The notes beneath the pieces were generated by a model. That model was not told the DNA's origin, made no database searches, and saw only the letters and a list, made by a program, of their open reading frames with translations. A stretch of DNA of 64,000 nucleotides from CAZGVW01 sp964529265 (GTDB lineage: Bacteria; Planctomycetota; Phycisphaerae; Phycisphaerales; UBA1924), in NCBI GenBank assembly GCA_964529265.1, contig CAZGVW010000288.1:55244-119243 (forward strand). The letters run 5' to 3'. Of the stretch, positions 17,337 to 26,639 are shown one piece after another; positions within the stretch are counted from its first letter, which is position 1; each line of letters begins with the position of its first letter. The position numbers and the translations under genes were made by a program.

Positions 17337-17372
17337 AAAAACAAAGCAGGGCGCCATCGTGAAACGGCGCCC
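17337..17372 (-). terminator. intrinsic terminator downstream of the SLC13 permease
   Basis: On the minus strand, GGGCGCC and GGCGCCC (17366-17372 and 17349-17355) form a 7-bp stem with a 10-base loop. A T-rich run follows, complementary to AAAAACAAA at 17337-17345. It lies 147 bp beyond the permease stop and 63 bp before the epimerase start. Confidence 0.75.
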
Positions 17373-17518
17373 CGCTGGAGGAGAGAGAGATCTGACTGAT
17401 AATACAGGCTATCGGTTGAGGCGGTTCGTTCGCCTTGAATGTTTTTTCGGGGTTTGGCACGCGTCTCTCGAAGGTCCGTCCGTGGTTTCGAGGGGCCACG
17501 CCGGCCCCCCGCGCCGGG

Positions 17519-19312
17519 CTATCGAAACCCATAGAACAGGGGAGTGAGCGTCACGCACATGACGCCGGCGAGCAGGGTGAGCGGCGCGCCGAACCTGGTG
17601 TAGTCCAGCCACTTGTAGCCGCCGGGGCCCATGACCATCAGGTTGGTCTGGTAGCCGATGGGCGTCATGAACTCACAGGAGGCGGCGACGCAGATGCAGA
17701 CCGCAAAGGGAAGGAAACTCAGGTCGGCCGATTGCGCCACGCCGAGGGCGATGGGGAACATGAGCGCCGCCGCGGCGTTGTTGCTGATGACGGTCGTGAA
17801 CCCGAGCGTGAGCGCGTACACCACGGCGAGCAGCGCCCACGGCCCGGCGGCGCCGGCGGAGGCGACCACGGTGTTCGCGATGGTTTCCGCGAGGCCCGTC
17901 TTCTCCATGGCCTTCGCCACACCGAAGGATGATCCGATGACGATGAGCACGGGCCACTCCACCGCAGCCCGCGCCTGCGGGCCGGTGCAGCATCGGAGCG
18001 TGACCATGAGCCCGGCGCAGACGATGGCGACGACCATCGTGTCGACATAGCGCTCGAGCGAGAGACCCACGACGAGGAGCGCGAGGACGCCGATCGCGAC
18101 CCAGGCGCGTTCATGGCGCGGCGCTGCGGCGCCCTCCAGTTCGCTGACGAGGTAGAACTCCGGTGAGTGCCGGTGTCGCTGTCGGAAGCCGGGCGGCGCC
18201 TCGAGCAGCAGCGTATCGCCGGCGCGCATCGTGATATCGCCGATCTTGCCGGCCATGCGGTGGCCGTGGCGGTGCACGGCGATCACAACCGCGCCGTAGT
18301 GCGTCCGAATTTCCGCCTCGCGGATGGTGCGGCCGACGAGGGGCGACGCGGGCGAGATCACCGCTTCGATGAGCCGCATGGAGGGGCGGTGCGGGCCCGG
18401 GCCTGCTTCGTCCGCCGCGGGCTCCAGCCCCTTGATCTTCTGCAGATCGACGACAGAATCGAGCACGCCGACGAAAAAGAGCGTGTCCGCCGCCATCAGC
18501 GTCTCTTCCGGACCGACGGCGACGATGCTCTGGCCGTGCCGCTCGATGCGGCTGAGGAAGAGTCCGGGCAGCCTTCGCAGGCCTGCGGCCTCGATGGTCT
18601 TGCCGATGATTGGCGAGCCGGCCGCGACGCGCATCGCCGTCATGTACTGGCGTGGCTGGGCCTGCGCGGGCGCGGATGCCTCGCGCCCGGGCAGCAACCT
18701 GCGCCCGAACACAAGGATGTACGCGAGCCCGGCGAGCAGAATGGGCACGCCGACGAGCGCGAGCGTCCACATGCCGATGGATGCAATCGGCGCATCGGGC
18801 GTCTCCTCGTTGTGCTTGATGATGAGGGAGCGCACGACGAGATTCGTGCTCGTGCCGATGAGCGTGCAGACCCCGCCCAGGATCGCCGCGAAGGACAGCG
18901 GCATCAGCAGTTGCGAAACGGGCACGCCGGTGCGTTTGGAGAGTTCGCGCACGACAGGCACGAACATCGCCACGAGCGGCGTGTTGTTCATGAAGGCGGA
19001 CATGACGGCCACCGGCCCGATGAGCCGCACCTGGGCGCCGAAGGCTGATTTCGGACGGCCCAGCAGGCGCTCCGTGAGCAGCGTGAGCGCGCCGGTCTCC
19101 TGAAGGCCCGCCGCGACGACGTAGAGCAGTGCGATCGTCGCGACGCCAGGGTTGGCGAAGCCGGCGATGGCCTCGCGCGGTGTCACGATCCCAACGGCGA
19201 GCAGGAGCGTGATCGCGCCCATGAGCACGAGGTCCGCGCCGAACCGGCCCGACGCCAGCCCGCCGAGCATCAGGACGAGCACAACGGCGGTGAACCACGC
19301 TTGCCAATCCAT
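17519..19312 (-). CDS. SLC13/DASS-family permease with two RCK_C (TrkA_C) domains, candidate sulfate transporter
   Basis: A 597-residue inner-membrane transporter. N-terminal membrane helices contain the NNTP substrate/sodium motif at 109-112, and a second inverted half follows residue 400 (ISNNAAAALMFP). Two cytosolic RCK_C domains lie between, at about 224-290 and 313-375. This layout matches SLC13 permeases related to algal and cyanobacterial SAC1/SLT sulfate transporters, but the family also carries dicarboxylates and other anions. It follows the PAP phosphatase by 31 bp and CysC lies upstream, so sulfate uptake is the most economical reading. A T-tract terminator closes the unit. Confidence 0.85.
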   Translation of the reverse strand: MDWQAWFTAVVLVLMLGGLASGRFGADLVLMGAITLLLAVGIVTPREAIAGFANPGVATIALLYVVAAGLQETGALTLLTERLLGRPKSAFGAQVRLIGPVAVMSAFMNNTPLVAMFVPVVRELSKRTGVPVSQLLMPLSFAAILGGVCTLIGTSTNLVVRSLIIKHNEETPDAPIASIGMWTLALVGVPILLAGLAYILVFGRRLLPGREASAPAQAQPRQYMTAMRVAAGSPIIGKTIEAAGLRRLPGLFLSRIERHGQSIVAVGPEETLMAADTLFFVGVLDSVVDLQKIKGLEPAADEAGPGPHRPSMRLIEAVISPASPLVGRTIREAEIRTHYGAVVIAVHRHGHRMAGKIGDITMRAGDTLLLEAPPGFRQRHRHSPEFYLVSELEGAAAPRHERAWVAIGVLALLVVGLSLERYVDTMVVAIVCAGLMVTLRCCTGPQARAAVEWPVLIVIGSSFGVAKAMEKTGLAETIANTVVASAGAAGPWALLAVVYALTLGFTTVISNNAAAALMFPIALGVAQSADLSFLPFAVCICVAASCEFMTPIGYQTNLMVMGPGGYKWLDYTRFGAPLTLLAGVMCVTLTPLFYGFR

Positions 19313-19343
19313 TGACTTCTCTCAGATCCGGACCGGGCGGAGA

Positions 19344-20381
19344 TCAGGAGGCGCGATCGGCGGGATCGGCCAATCCAAGATCGGCGATCGCCTGCAGAAT
19401 CCTTCCGTGAGCGCGCGGGCGGGCGCAGACCACGCCGCGGTTGGCTTCGAGCCCGCGGCCTTTCCCAAAATCGAGCCGCCGCCCGGCGATGTCCGTCACG
19501 GCGCAGCCTGCCTCCATGGCGACCACGGCGCCCGCGGCGTGATCCCAGATCCGCTCCACGTAGCCCTTCTTCGTGGGCATGCGGAGGTAGGCATCGGCCT
19601 GGCCTCGGGCGACGACGGCGTACTTGGCCTGGCTGTCGAGCCGGTAAGGCTCGGCCGTCGGCCCGAGCCGCTCCAGCACGCGGGCGGTGTCCTCCTGCTT
19701 GGAGTGGGCCGATTCCACGGACTCGCAGACCCGGATGGGTTCGCCATCGGCGGGCTCCAGCGGCCGGAGGTGGATGGCCTGGGCGCCCGGGCGGTGGGCG
19801 CGGAGTTCGTACAGGCCGGCGCCGCGGTAGGCGTAGTAGATGCAGCCGTGCGGGTCGGGCTCATCGAACGGACGGGAGAAATCCGCGGAGAGGTTGGGAC
19901 AGCCCAGGACGCCGAGAACGGGCTCGCCGCCGTCGATCCACGCGAGGCTCACGGCGTACTGCTCGCCCCGGAGGAAGCCCTTCGTGCCGTCGATCGGGTC
20001 GAGGGTCCAGAAGACGCCACCGCCGGCGTCGCTCTTGTGCCCGGCGTCGATGGCTTCGATGACGGTTCCGGGCGTAGCGTCGGGCCAGACGAGCCTTGCC
20101 GCGGCGACCACTCGCTCCAGGTGGGCCTTGTGGTCGGGCTGGCGGAGCGTATCGGCGTTTTCTTCGGCGACGATGCGGCCGGGGCCGAGGGCCTCGGTGA
20201 GGCGGTGGACGACCACTGCCTGGCTGGCCCAATCGGCGATGGTGACGGGGCTGCGATCGTCCTTCAGCGTGGCGCGGACGGAGTCGAGGTTGCGCTGGAC
20301 GGACCGGCACACGATGCACGCATCGGCGACGGCGCGGAGCGCTGCGGCCAGGCGATGGTCGTCATCCACTTCGCGCCGCAT
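19344..20381 (-). CDS. 3'(2'),5'-bisphosphate nucleotidase (HAL2/CysQ-like PAP phosphatase)
   Basis: A 345-residue member of the lithium-sensitive inositol-monophosphatase superfamily. Metal-binding residues are EE (73-74) and the DPIDGT signature (D128, D131), with a late WDHAAG motif near residue 285. DPIDGTKGFLRGEQYA and the QAKYAVVARGQAD stretch match the HAL2/SAL1 branch better than SuhB, and the length suits HAL2. It would hydrolyse PAP to AMP, relieving product inhibition after PAPS-dependent reactions. It lies 16 bp downstream of cysC and 31 bp upstream of the SLC13 permease. Confidence 0.88.
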   Translation of the reverse strand: MRREVDDDHRLAAALRAVADACIVCRSVQRNLDSVRATLKDDRSPVTIADWASQAVVVHRLTEALGPGRIVAEENADTLRQPDHKAHLERVVAAARLVWPDATPGTVIEAIDAGHKSDAGGGVFWTLDPIDGTKGFLRGEQYAVSLAWIDGGEPVLGVLGCPNLSADFSRPFDEPDPHGCIYYAYRGAGLYELRAHRPGAQAIHLRPLEPADGEPIRVCESVESAHSKQEDTARVLERLGPTAEPYRLDSQAKYAVVARGQADAYLRMPTKKGYVERIWDHAAGAVVAMEAGCAVTDIAGRRLDFGKGRGLEANRGVVCARPRAHGRILQAIADLGLADPADRAS

Positions 20382-20397
20382 TCGGCGATTCCTCCGC

Positions 20398-21018
20398 TCA
20401 GCGGGACTGGATCACGCCGCTCCGCGACAGGAGATCGATGCACGCCTTGACGCACTCGGCGACGGGCATGTCGGCGGTCTTCAGCGTGAGTTCGGCTCTC
20501 TGCGGCGCTTCGTAGGGGTCATCGATGCCGGTGAAACCCTTGATCTGGCCGGCGCGGGCTTTTTTGTACAGGCCCTTGGGATCGCGCTGCTCACACACAT
20601 CGAGCGGCGTATCGACGTAGACCTCGAAGAACCGGATGCCCGCGGCGTCGTGCAGTGATCGGCACAGGTCGCGATCGGCGCGGTAGGGGCTGATGAAACT
20701 GGTCAGGGCGATGACGCCGGCGTCGGCGAAGAGCTTCGCGACCTCGCCGATGCGGCGGATGTTCTCCGCGCGGTCCTCGGCGCTGAAGCCGAGGTTCTTG
20801 TTCAGGCCGTGCCGGACGTTGTCTCCATCCAGCCGGTAGCAGTTCACGGCCTGGCTGACCAGGGCTTGCTCAAGGGCGGAGGCGATGGTGCTCTTGCCCG
20901 AGCCGGAGAGGCCGGTGAACCAGAGTGTGGCGCCGGTGCAGTTCAGGGACCTCCAGCGCTCATCGCGCGAGATATCCCCCTCATGCCAGGTGATGTTGGT
21001 CGCTTTGACAGTGGCCAT
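20398..21018 (-). CDS. cysC: adenylyl-sulfate kinase
   Basis: A 206-residue APS kinase that phosphorylates adenosine 5'-phosphosulfate to PAPS. The P-loop is GLSGSGKST (36-44), the APS-binding LDGDNVRHGLN follows, then FISPYRADRD and IKGFTGIDDPYEAP, all characteristic. The ATG at 21018 gives the normal length; the 29 codons upstream are not conserved in character. No ATP sulfurylase gene is in the window, so APS must come from elsewhere. It is first in a minus-strand unit with PAP phosphatase and SLC13 permease. Confidence 0.95.
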   Translation of the reverse strand: MATVKATNITWHEGDISRDERWRSLNCTGATLWFTGLSGSGKSTIASALEQALVSQAVNCYRLDGDNVRHGLNKNLGFSAEDRAENIRRIGEVAKLFADAGVIALTSFISPYRADRDLCRSLHDAAGIRFFEVYVDTPLDVCEQRDPKGLYKKARAGQIKGFTGIDDPYEAPQRAELTLKTADMPVAECVKACIDLLSRSGVIQSR

Positions 21019-21150
21019 GGACGCGTTCCGCGAGGCTTTCCGCTCCGCGGCGCCCCACCGGCGCCGCAAGGGGGCAAGACTACGCAGCGCGTCCCAGATC
21101 CGCAACCGGCTGTCGCCGCGCCACTTGCGCGCGAATCAGCCCTGGGGGAA

Positions 21151-23526
21151 TCATTCGTACATCTGCTGGAGGAGGAACTTCGCCCGGTCGAGGTCGGTTT
21201 CGCTGACGCCGAAGATGGCGAAGCGGGGCGTCTTGCCATCGGAGTCCCACGAGGTCCAGACGACGCCGGCGATCTCATCTGAGCGGTCGGTGACCCACTG
21301 GGTCAGGCGGTCGCGCGTGGCGGGGTCGTTCGGGAGGCCGAGGCCGATCGTCTTGCGGGCGGAGGCGAGGAGTTCGATCTGGTCGTCGCCTTCGGGTTTC
21401 GCGGCGACGTTGAAGCGGTTGTCGCGCAGCCGTTCGATCGCGTCCTCGACCTTCTGGCGGGTTTCCCCGGGCGCACCCTTCAGATCGTCGATGACGATCC
21501 AGAGGCTGCCATCGGAGACGGGCGTGGTCGGGACGAGGGCGCTGCGCGCCTGGGCCTGACGGATCTCGGCCATCCCCTCGTTCACGATGACCGGCGCCCG
21601 CCCGAAGGCGCGCCCGATCTCGCGGGCGAAGTCGCTGGCTCGCGCGCGGACTTCGGTGAAATCGATCTCAATCGATGGATTCTCGGCGTCATCTTCGTGG
21701 TGAACGGTCACGTTCGGACCGCCGGCGCCGCCACGGAAATACCCGCCGGCGGAGAGCAGGCCGAAGGCTCCGGCCGCCGCCACGCCGAGAAACACCAGCA
21801 GCGCGACGGCCATGCCGGGATTGGGCGCGTTGGAGAAGCGGCGATGACGGTTCATGCGCGCGTGGGCGCGCCGGCGTGCGGAGTCAACGCGCTTGCGGGC
21901 GCTGGCGAGCTGCTCGCGGGCGCTGGGCCTCCCGGCGAGGGGTCGGCGCGGAGCGCCGACTCCGGCGTGAACGTTGACGAAGAATCCGTGGTCAGCCTGC
22001 GGGCGCGGACCGGGCGCGGCGCCCGTTTCATCCACGTATCCGCCCGTCCACCAGTTGGCGACGCGCAGGAAGGGGCGGCGTCGGTCGGCGGGAGCGGAGT
22101 GGGCCTGCGGCTCGACAACGGGGCGCGGGGGAATGGGCGTCGCCGCGGCGTAGGACGCCTCGACAACCCGGCCCGCGGGCGCAGGGGCCTCGACAGGCTC
22201 GACGACGGCCTCACGGAGTTCAGCCTCGACCGCATCGGCCGGACGGCCGGACATGCTCGGCAGATCGACTGGCTTGATGGCGAAGGGATCGGGGGCGGCG
22301 AGCACGACGGCGAGATCAGCCAGCATGCCGGCGGTCGTGGGATAGCGGCGGTCGTACTCGGTCATCGCGCGGCGGATGATCCAGCGCACCGCCTCGGGGC
22401 AGCGCTTCGTCACCTGCGACAGGCCGCCGTGCGCCGGGAATGAGTTCTCGACGACAGCGTAGAGCACCGCGCCGGCGGCGTAGATATCGAACTTGGCGCC
22501 GTCCACCTCGTGCACCTTCACGCCCTTGAGCGCCATGCGCACCATCTCGGGGTCGCGGAAGTACTCCGTGCCGTGGGTGGTGAGCGTCATCGCGGATCGC
22601 AGCGGCGTGACGAGGCCAAGATCGACGAGGTGAGCCCCCCCGCCGGCGACGATGATGTTGTCGGGCTTGACGTCCTTGTGCCAGAGGCCGCCCCGATGGT
22701 ACCGATCGAGCGTGCGCACGAGGTCGGAGACGTAGCCGAGCGCTTCGCGAAGTTCGCCGCCGCGGAGGCCGTCCGGGCCTGCCGCGGAGTGCAGGCGCCG
22801 GGTGGCGGCGGTGAGGTCGTCGCCCGGCACGTAGGGCATCACGTAGAAGAACCGCTGGTCGTTCAGTTCGTGCTCGAGCACGAGGCCGATCTTCTTGGCG
22901 GCTTCGAGGGCGCGGCTCTCCCGCACGATCTGCGGGAGGCTGCTGCCATCGCTCAGGCTGAAGGACTTGATGACGACCTGCTCGACGTCCGGGCGGCCGA
23001 AGCGCGCGAACGCGGCGAGTTTCTGAGCATCGGGCTCAGCGATATAGATGCGGGCGCCGGACCCCCCGCCCTTCAGCGAGCCGACAATCTTGTAGCCGGC
23101 GAACTGGCCGGTGCGGTGGGAGGGTTTGTCGGCGCCGGGCGCCTTGGCCATCGCCTCGGGGAGACGCCGCTCGAGGCCCTCTGTCAGCGCGTTGAGCCCG
23201 AACAGGCGCGCGGGGTTGCCGACCACAAGGCGGTAGAAGCAGTGGCCGATGCCCTTGACCTCGCCCTGAACCGACCGCCCGAAGTGCGCCGCTGCCGACC
23301 AGCGCCCGATCACGATATTCACAAGCACGAGCGGGATGAAGACCACAGTGGCGATGAGCGACCCGAAGATGCGGAGGAAATCGCCGATCTCGCTGAAGAT
23401 GAAATCGAAGATGCGGGTGATGACCCAGGCAATACCCTTGAACACCGGCACCATCACAAAGATGACCAGCAGCACCGCCGCGGACACGGCGAGCACCGAG
23501 AGCATGATGGCGAGGAAAGTGGGCAT
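21151..23526 (-). CDS. membrane-bound Ser/Thr protein kinase with C-terminal exported domain
   Basis: A 791-residue protein. Two N-terminal hydrophobic segments (3-30 and 55-75) precede a kinase domain at about 145-410. The glycine loop is LKGGGSGARI (151-160), the ATP lysine K187 (VVIKSFS), the catalytic loop HKDVKPDN (283-290, with HKD instead of HRD) and the metal site VDLG (301-304, with DLG instead of DFG). Residues 410-570 are proline-rich and low complexity. A third membrane helix is near 573-592, and the last 190 residues form an unrecognised domain. It lies 35 bp downstream of the ECF sigma factor, a planctomycete kinase-sigma arrangement. Confidence 0.85.
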   Translation of the reverse strand: MPTFLAIMLSVLAVSAAVLLVIFVMVPVFKGIAWVITRIFDFIFSEIGDFLRIFGSLIATVVFIPLVLVNIVIGRWSAAAHFGRSVQGEVKGIGHCFYRLVVGNPARLFGLNALTEGLERRLPEAMAKAPGADKPSHRTGQFAGYKIVGSLKGGGSGARIYIAEPDAQKLAAFARFGRPDVEQVVIKSFSLSDGSSLPQIVRESRALEAAKKIGLVLEHELNDQRFFYVMPYVPGDDLTAATRRLHSAAGPDGLRGGELREALGYVSDLVRTLDRYHRGGLWHKDVKPDNIIVAGGGAHLVDLGLVTPLRSAMTLTTHGTEYFRDPEMVRMALKGVKVHEVDGAKFDIYAAGAVLYAVVENSFPAHGGLSQVTKRCPEAVRWIIRRAMTEYDRRYPTTAGMLADLAVVLAAPDPFAIKPVDLPSMSGRPADAVEAELREAVVEPVEAPAPAGRVVEASYAAATPIPPRPVVEPQAHSAPADRRRPFLRVANWWTGGYVDETGAAPGPRPQADHGFFVNVHAGVGAPRRPLAGRPSAREQLASARKRVDSARRRAHARMNRHRRFSNAPNPGMAVALLVFLGVAAAGAFGLLSAGGYFRGGAGGPNVTVHHEDDAENPSIEIDFTEVRARASDFAREIGRAFGRAPVIVNEGMAEIRQAQARSALVPTTPVSDGSLWIVIDDLKGAPGETRQKVEDAIERLRDNRFNVAAKPEGDDQIELLASARKTIGLGLPNDPATRDRLTQWVTDRSDEIAGVVWTSWDSDGKTPRFAIFGVSETDLDRAKFLLQQMYE

Positions 23527-23561
23527 CGTTCAGCCTTTCGGCATGCGCGGGCGATGGACGC

Positions 23562-24338
23562 TCAACCGATCCCGCTCAGTTCGTCCTGCCTCCTGATCTC
23601 GAGTTGGCGGTGGTAGAGGTCGGCCACCGCCTCGTCGAAGAGGGCGTCGTCGGCCTTGCTCGGATTCAGGTCCAGCCCGTTTCGCTCGGCCTCGGCGAGT
23701 TCCTCCTCGGTGAAGGAGTAGGTGGAGACCACCTCGCGGATTCGGGCGCGGAGGAGATCGCGGACCTTGGCCAGGCGGCGGCTCACGGTCGGCTCGCTCA
23801 TGCCGAGGCTCACGGCCACGTCCTTGCCGGGCTGGCCGTCGAAGACACGCATGCGGTAGATCGAGAAATCCACGAACTCGCACTCCTTTTCGATCATGCG
23901 GATCGCGGCCTCGACCTTGGCGCCGAAGATGGCGCTCTCGTAGTCGCGGTCGGGCCCGGGAAGGCCGCCACCGGACTTCGCCCCGCCCGCCCGCATCCAG
24001 GATTCGTCAAGATCCACCGCTGTGCGGCCGCCGCCACGCTTGAGGGCCATGCGGCGGTCCATTTCGTCGCCCAGGATGTGCTTGGCGATGGCGAGTAGCC
24101 AGGTTGAGAACCGGGCGCCCCGGCCGGGGTCGTAGTGCTCGATGGAGTCGGAGAGGGCCGCCAGCGTCTCCTGCGAGAGGTCCCGGACCGTCTCGGCCCC
24201 GATCCGGCCCTTTCCCCACTTGGTCAACTGGGCCCGCAAAACGGGGCCGAAGGTCTCCCACAGCTCGAACCACGCGGCTTCCTCACGGCGGCGAAGACGG
24301 GCGATGAACGAGGTGGTGAGGTTGTTCAGCATGGTCAT
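23562..24338 (-). CDS. RNA polymerase ECF-type sigma factor
   Basis: A 258-residue sigma-70 family factor. Region 2 covers about 15-95 (DLSQETLAALSDSI, RFSTWLLAIAKHILGDEMDR). Region 4 covers about 140-200, with a helix-turn-helix in DVAVSLGMSEPTVSRRLAKV. A C-terminal extension of about 50 residues (SFTEEELAEAERNGLDLNP) is unusual for an ECF factor and may be a regulatory or kinase-contact segment (inference). It is upstream of and co-directional with the membrane Ser/Thr kinase. Such pairs are known in Planctomycetota, where phosphorylation can regulate the sigma factor. Confidence 0.88.
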   Translation of the reverse strand: MTMLNNLTTSFIARLRRREEAAWFELWETFGPVLRAQLTKWGKGRIGAETVRDLSQETLAALSDSIEHYDPGRGARFSTWLLAIAKHILGDEMDRRMALKRGGGRTAVDLDESWMRAGGAKSGGGLPGPDRDYESAIFGAKVEAAIRMIEKECEFVDFSIYRMRVFDGQPGKDVAVSLGMSEPTVSRRLAKVRDLLRARIREVVSTYSFTEEELAEAERNGLDLNPSKADDALFDEAVADLYHRQLEIRRQDELSGIG

Positions 24339-24695
24339 CCCCGCCGGGCCGTGTGCTCAGAGTTCGCCGCCGCCCCCATCCCGAGGGGGCGCCGAGTGAG
24401 GTCGAGGGGTCGGCAGGGACCCCGTCCTCCGGGTTGTTGGCCGCGGGCCATGGCGGGTTTCGGCGCTGGGGCCCCAGCCTGCAAATCTAGCCGCCCCAAG
24501 GGGCTTCGGCGTGTCCCGGGCGCCCCGATCTCGGACGTGTCCCTCAGGAGGCTCGGTGTCCGGGAAACCCCGCCCAACCGGGGGCGCGAAATCCGCGCTG
24601 GTGGAATCCGCAAGACACCTCAGGACAACGCCGGCCGCTCCGAACGGTTCGGGGTGAGACACGGCGTCCAAGTCAGTAGGGAAAGGACGAGAACC
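24339..24695. other. divergent intergenic region (357 bp), no gene seen
   Basis: This gap separates the minus-strand sigma factor from the plus-strand coiled-coil gene and should hold promoters for both. I see no coding sequence with convincing composition and no confident -35/-10 pair. AAGGA at 24684-24688 is the ribosome-binding site for the gene at 24696. Confidence 0.5.
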
Positions 24696-25667
24696 ATGGC
24701 CGGCATCCTGAAGACCATCATCCGATTCGGAGTGATCGGCGGCCTGGTCGTCGGCGCGGCGGCCGTGATCGCCGGCCCGCACCGCGTGGCCGCACTGGCG
24801 CATCAGGCCAGAGCCAAGATCGTCGGCGTCATTGACGCCAACATCGACGACCCGATCGAGATGCGCGCTCAGTTGCGCTCCCTCGAAGCCCAGTATCCCG
24901 CGAAGATCGCCGAGGTGCGCTCGCATCTGGCGGCGATCGAGCAGCAGATCAAGGAAGTCAATCGCGAGCAGGTGATCGCGGAGCGCGTGGTGTCGCTCTC
25001 GAGCGCCGATCTCGAGGAGATGCAGGACCTGCTGGCCCGCGCCGAGGAGGCGAAGGCCACGGGCGAATACACGCTGGTGCGCGTGGCGTTTGAAAACCGC
25101 ACGTACAACCTCGAAGCGGCCTACCGCCGCGCGACCGACATCTCCGAGACCGTGAACATCTACAACAGCCGCATCGCCGACTGCGGCAACGACCTGGCGA
25201 GCCTCGAGGGCGACGCCGAGTCGCTGCGAGGACTGCTCGGAAAGCTTCAAGGCGAGCACAGCCAGTTCCAGGTGCAGCTTGCGAACCTCGAGCGGCAGAT
25301 CGACGCCGTCGCCCGCAAGGAGCGCATGGTGTCGATGATGGCCGAGCGGCAGAAGAAGCTGGACCAGTTGTCCGACTACCGCGTGGCGAGCCTCGACCAG
25401 TTCCGCGGCCGCCTGGCCCAGAAGCAGGCCGAACTCGACGCTCAGATCGCTTCCCTGAACACGCGTGAAGAGCGGACGAGCTACGAGGACGCGGCCCGCG
25501 TGCAGATCGATCGTGAGACCTCGGCCCGCCTGCGGTTTGAGACCAGCAAGGGCAACGCCCCGGCGGCGCCGGTCGAGAAGACGATCGAAATCGGCAGCGA
25601 GAGCGCGCCCACGGGATCAAGCAGCGCCGGCCGCGTGGCGGCCCGGACGGATGCGACGATCCGCTGA
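24696..25667 (+). CDS. membrane-anchored coiled-coil protein
   Basis: A 323-residue protein with one N-terminal membrane helix (IIRFGVIGGLVVGAAAVIA, about 7-25). A long, mostly alpha-helical, charged region with heptad character follows at about 50-285 (AEVRSHLAAIEQQIKEVN, LQGEHSQFQVQLANLERQI). The last 40 residues are Ser/Ala/Thr-rich and probably unstructured. I do not recognise a family. The ATG at 24696 is supported by AAGGA eight bases upstream. It is divergent from the sigma-kinase pair and followed by a strong hairpin, so it appears monocistronic. An envelope-spacing or scaffold role is only a guess. Confidence 0.75.
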   Translation: MAGILKTIIRFGVIGGLVVGAAAVIAGPHRVAALAHQARAKIVGVIDANIDDPIEMRAQLRSLEAQYPAKIAEVRSHLAAIEQQIKEVNREQVIAERVVSLSSADLEEMQDLLARAEEAKATGEYTLVRVAFENRTYNLEAAYRRATDISETVNIYNSRIADCGNDLASLEGDAESLRGLLGKLQGEHSQFQVQLANLERQIDAVARKERMVSMMAERQKKLDQLSDYRVASLDQFRGRLAQKQAELDAQIASLNTREERTSYEDAARVQIDRETSARLRFETSKGNAPAAPVEKTIEIGSESAPTGSSSAGRVAARTDATIR

Positions 25668-25699
25668 TCGCCCAACCCTATCTCAAGCATCATCTTCGC

Positions 25700-25736
25700 C
25701 GCCGCCGCCGGACCCTGTTCCGGCGGCGGCGTGTTT
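25700..25736 (+). terminator. hairpin terminator candidate after the coiled-coil gene
   Basis: A perfect 12-bp stem (25700-25711 with 25720-25731) encloses an 8-base loop and is followed by TGTTT. It lies 33 bp after the stop at 25667 and 35 bp before the recO start. The T-tract is short, so termination may be incomplete. Confidence 0.55.
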
Positions 25737-25770
25737 GCGCACAGGTCAGCCGGCGGACTACTCTTCACGC

Positions 25771-26574
25771 GTGCCAACGCTTGCCGACCAGGCCGTGGTC
25801 ATCCGCATCTGGGACTGGTCGGAGACGAGCCAGACCGTATCGCTCTTCACGCGCGAGCACGGGATGCTGCGCGGCGTCGCCAAGGGGTCGCGACGCGAAA
25901 AGGGCAGGTTCAGCGGCGGCTTCGACCTGCTGACGCGCGGCCAGGTGATGGCGATCGTCAAACCGGCTTCGGATCTCGCCCTCATCACGGAATGGGATCT
26001 CCAGGAGACCTTTCCGGCGGTTCGCGCATCGTTGCGGGCCCACTACGCGGCGATGCACTTCGCAGACCTCATCCAGAAGTTCGTGCGCGAGGCAGACCCT
26101 CACCCGCGCCTCTGGGATGCGCTCCACAGCGCCTTGCGAGGGTTGCGAAGCGATGACGATCCCGGTGGCCTCGTGGCCGTGATGCAATGGGCGACGCTGA
26201 CCGAGTCCGGCTTCGCCCCGGACCTGACTTCGCCGCCCGGCGGCGCCGATACGCTGGGATTCGATCCCGCGGCGGGTCGCCTCGTGCCGGACCCAGGGCC
26301 CGCCGGCATCCCGGGGGCGCCCCCATGGCGGGTGCGCGCCCAGACGGTCGCCACCCTGCGGGCGGTGGCGACGGCGGCGGAGGAAGGGGTCGCCCCGGAG
26401 CCGGGGCAGGGGGGGGCCGGGGCGCCGCTGCGGGAGGCGCTGGATCGGGCCTCGCGGCTGCTCGGGGCCTATTGCGAGTGGGTTCTGGGACGTGACCTCC
26501 CGACACTCGCCGCGCTCTTTCCACAGTCCGAGAGCGCGCCTCCCCGACCCCTCACAAGAGGGGGTCGGCGGTGA
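25771..26574 (+). CDS. recO: DNA repair protein RecO
   Basis: A 267-residue RecO. The N-terminal OB-fold (ADQAVVIRIWDWSETSQTVS, LFTREHGMLRGVAKGSRREKGRFSG) is characteristic, including the basic KGSRR stretch. The helical C-terminal domain follows (FADLIQKFV, LGAYCEWVLGRDLPTL). The zinc-binding cysteines found in many RecO proteins are absent. RecO acts with RecR (55.9 kb in this window) to load RecA onto SSB-coated DNA. The start is the GTG at 25771; in-frame codons upstream overlap the preceding gene and its terminator. Residues about 150-220 are Gly/Pro/Ala-rich and longer than usual. Confidence 0.85.
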   Translation: MPTLADQAVVIRIWDWSETSQTVSLFTREHGMLRGVAKGSRREKGRFSGGFDLLTRGQVMAIVKPASDLALITEWDLQETFPAVRASLRAHYAAMHFADLIQKFVREADPHPRLWDALHSALRGLRSDDDPGGLVAVMQWATLTESGFAPDLTSPPGGADTLGFDPAAGRLVPDPGPAGIPGAPPWRVRAQTVATLRAVATAAEEGVAPEPGQGGAGAPLREALDRASRLLGAYCEWVLGRDLPTLAALFPQSESAPPRPLTRGGRR

Positions 26575-26639
26575 AGTGTGTTCCCGCCCCAGTCGATGCT
26601 TGATGGCGCGGCCGAGTCGCCTGCGCCATCGAGGCAAAC

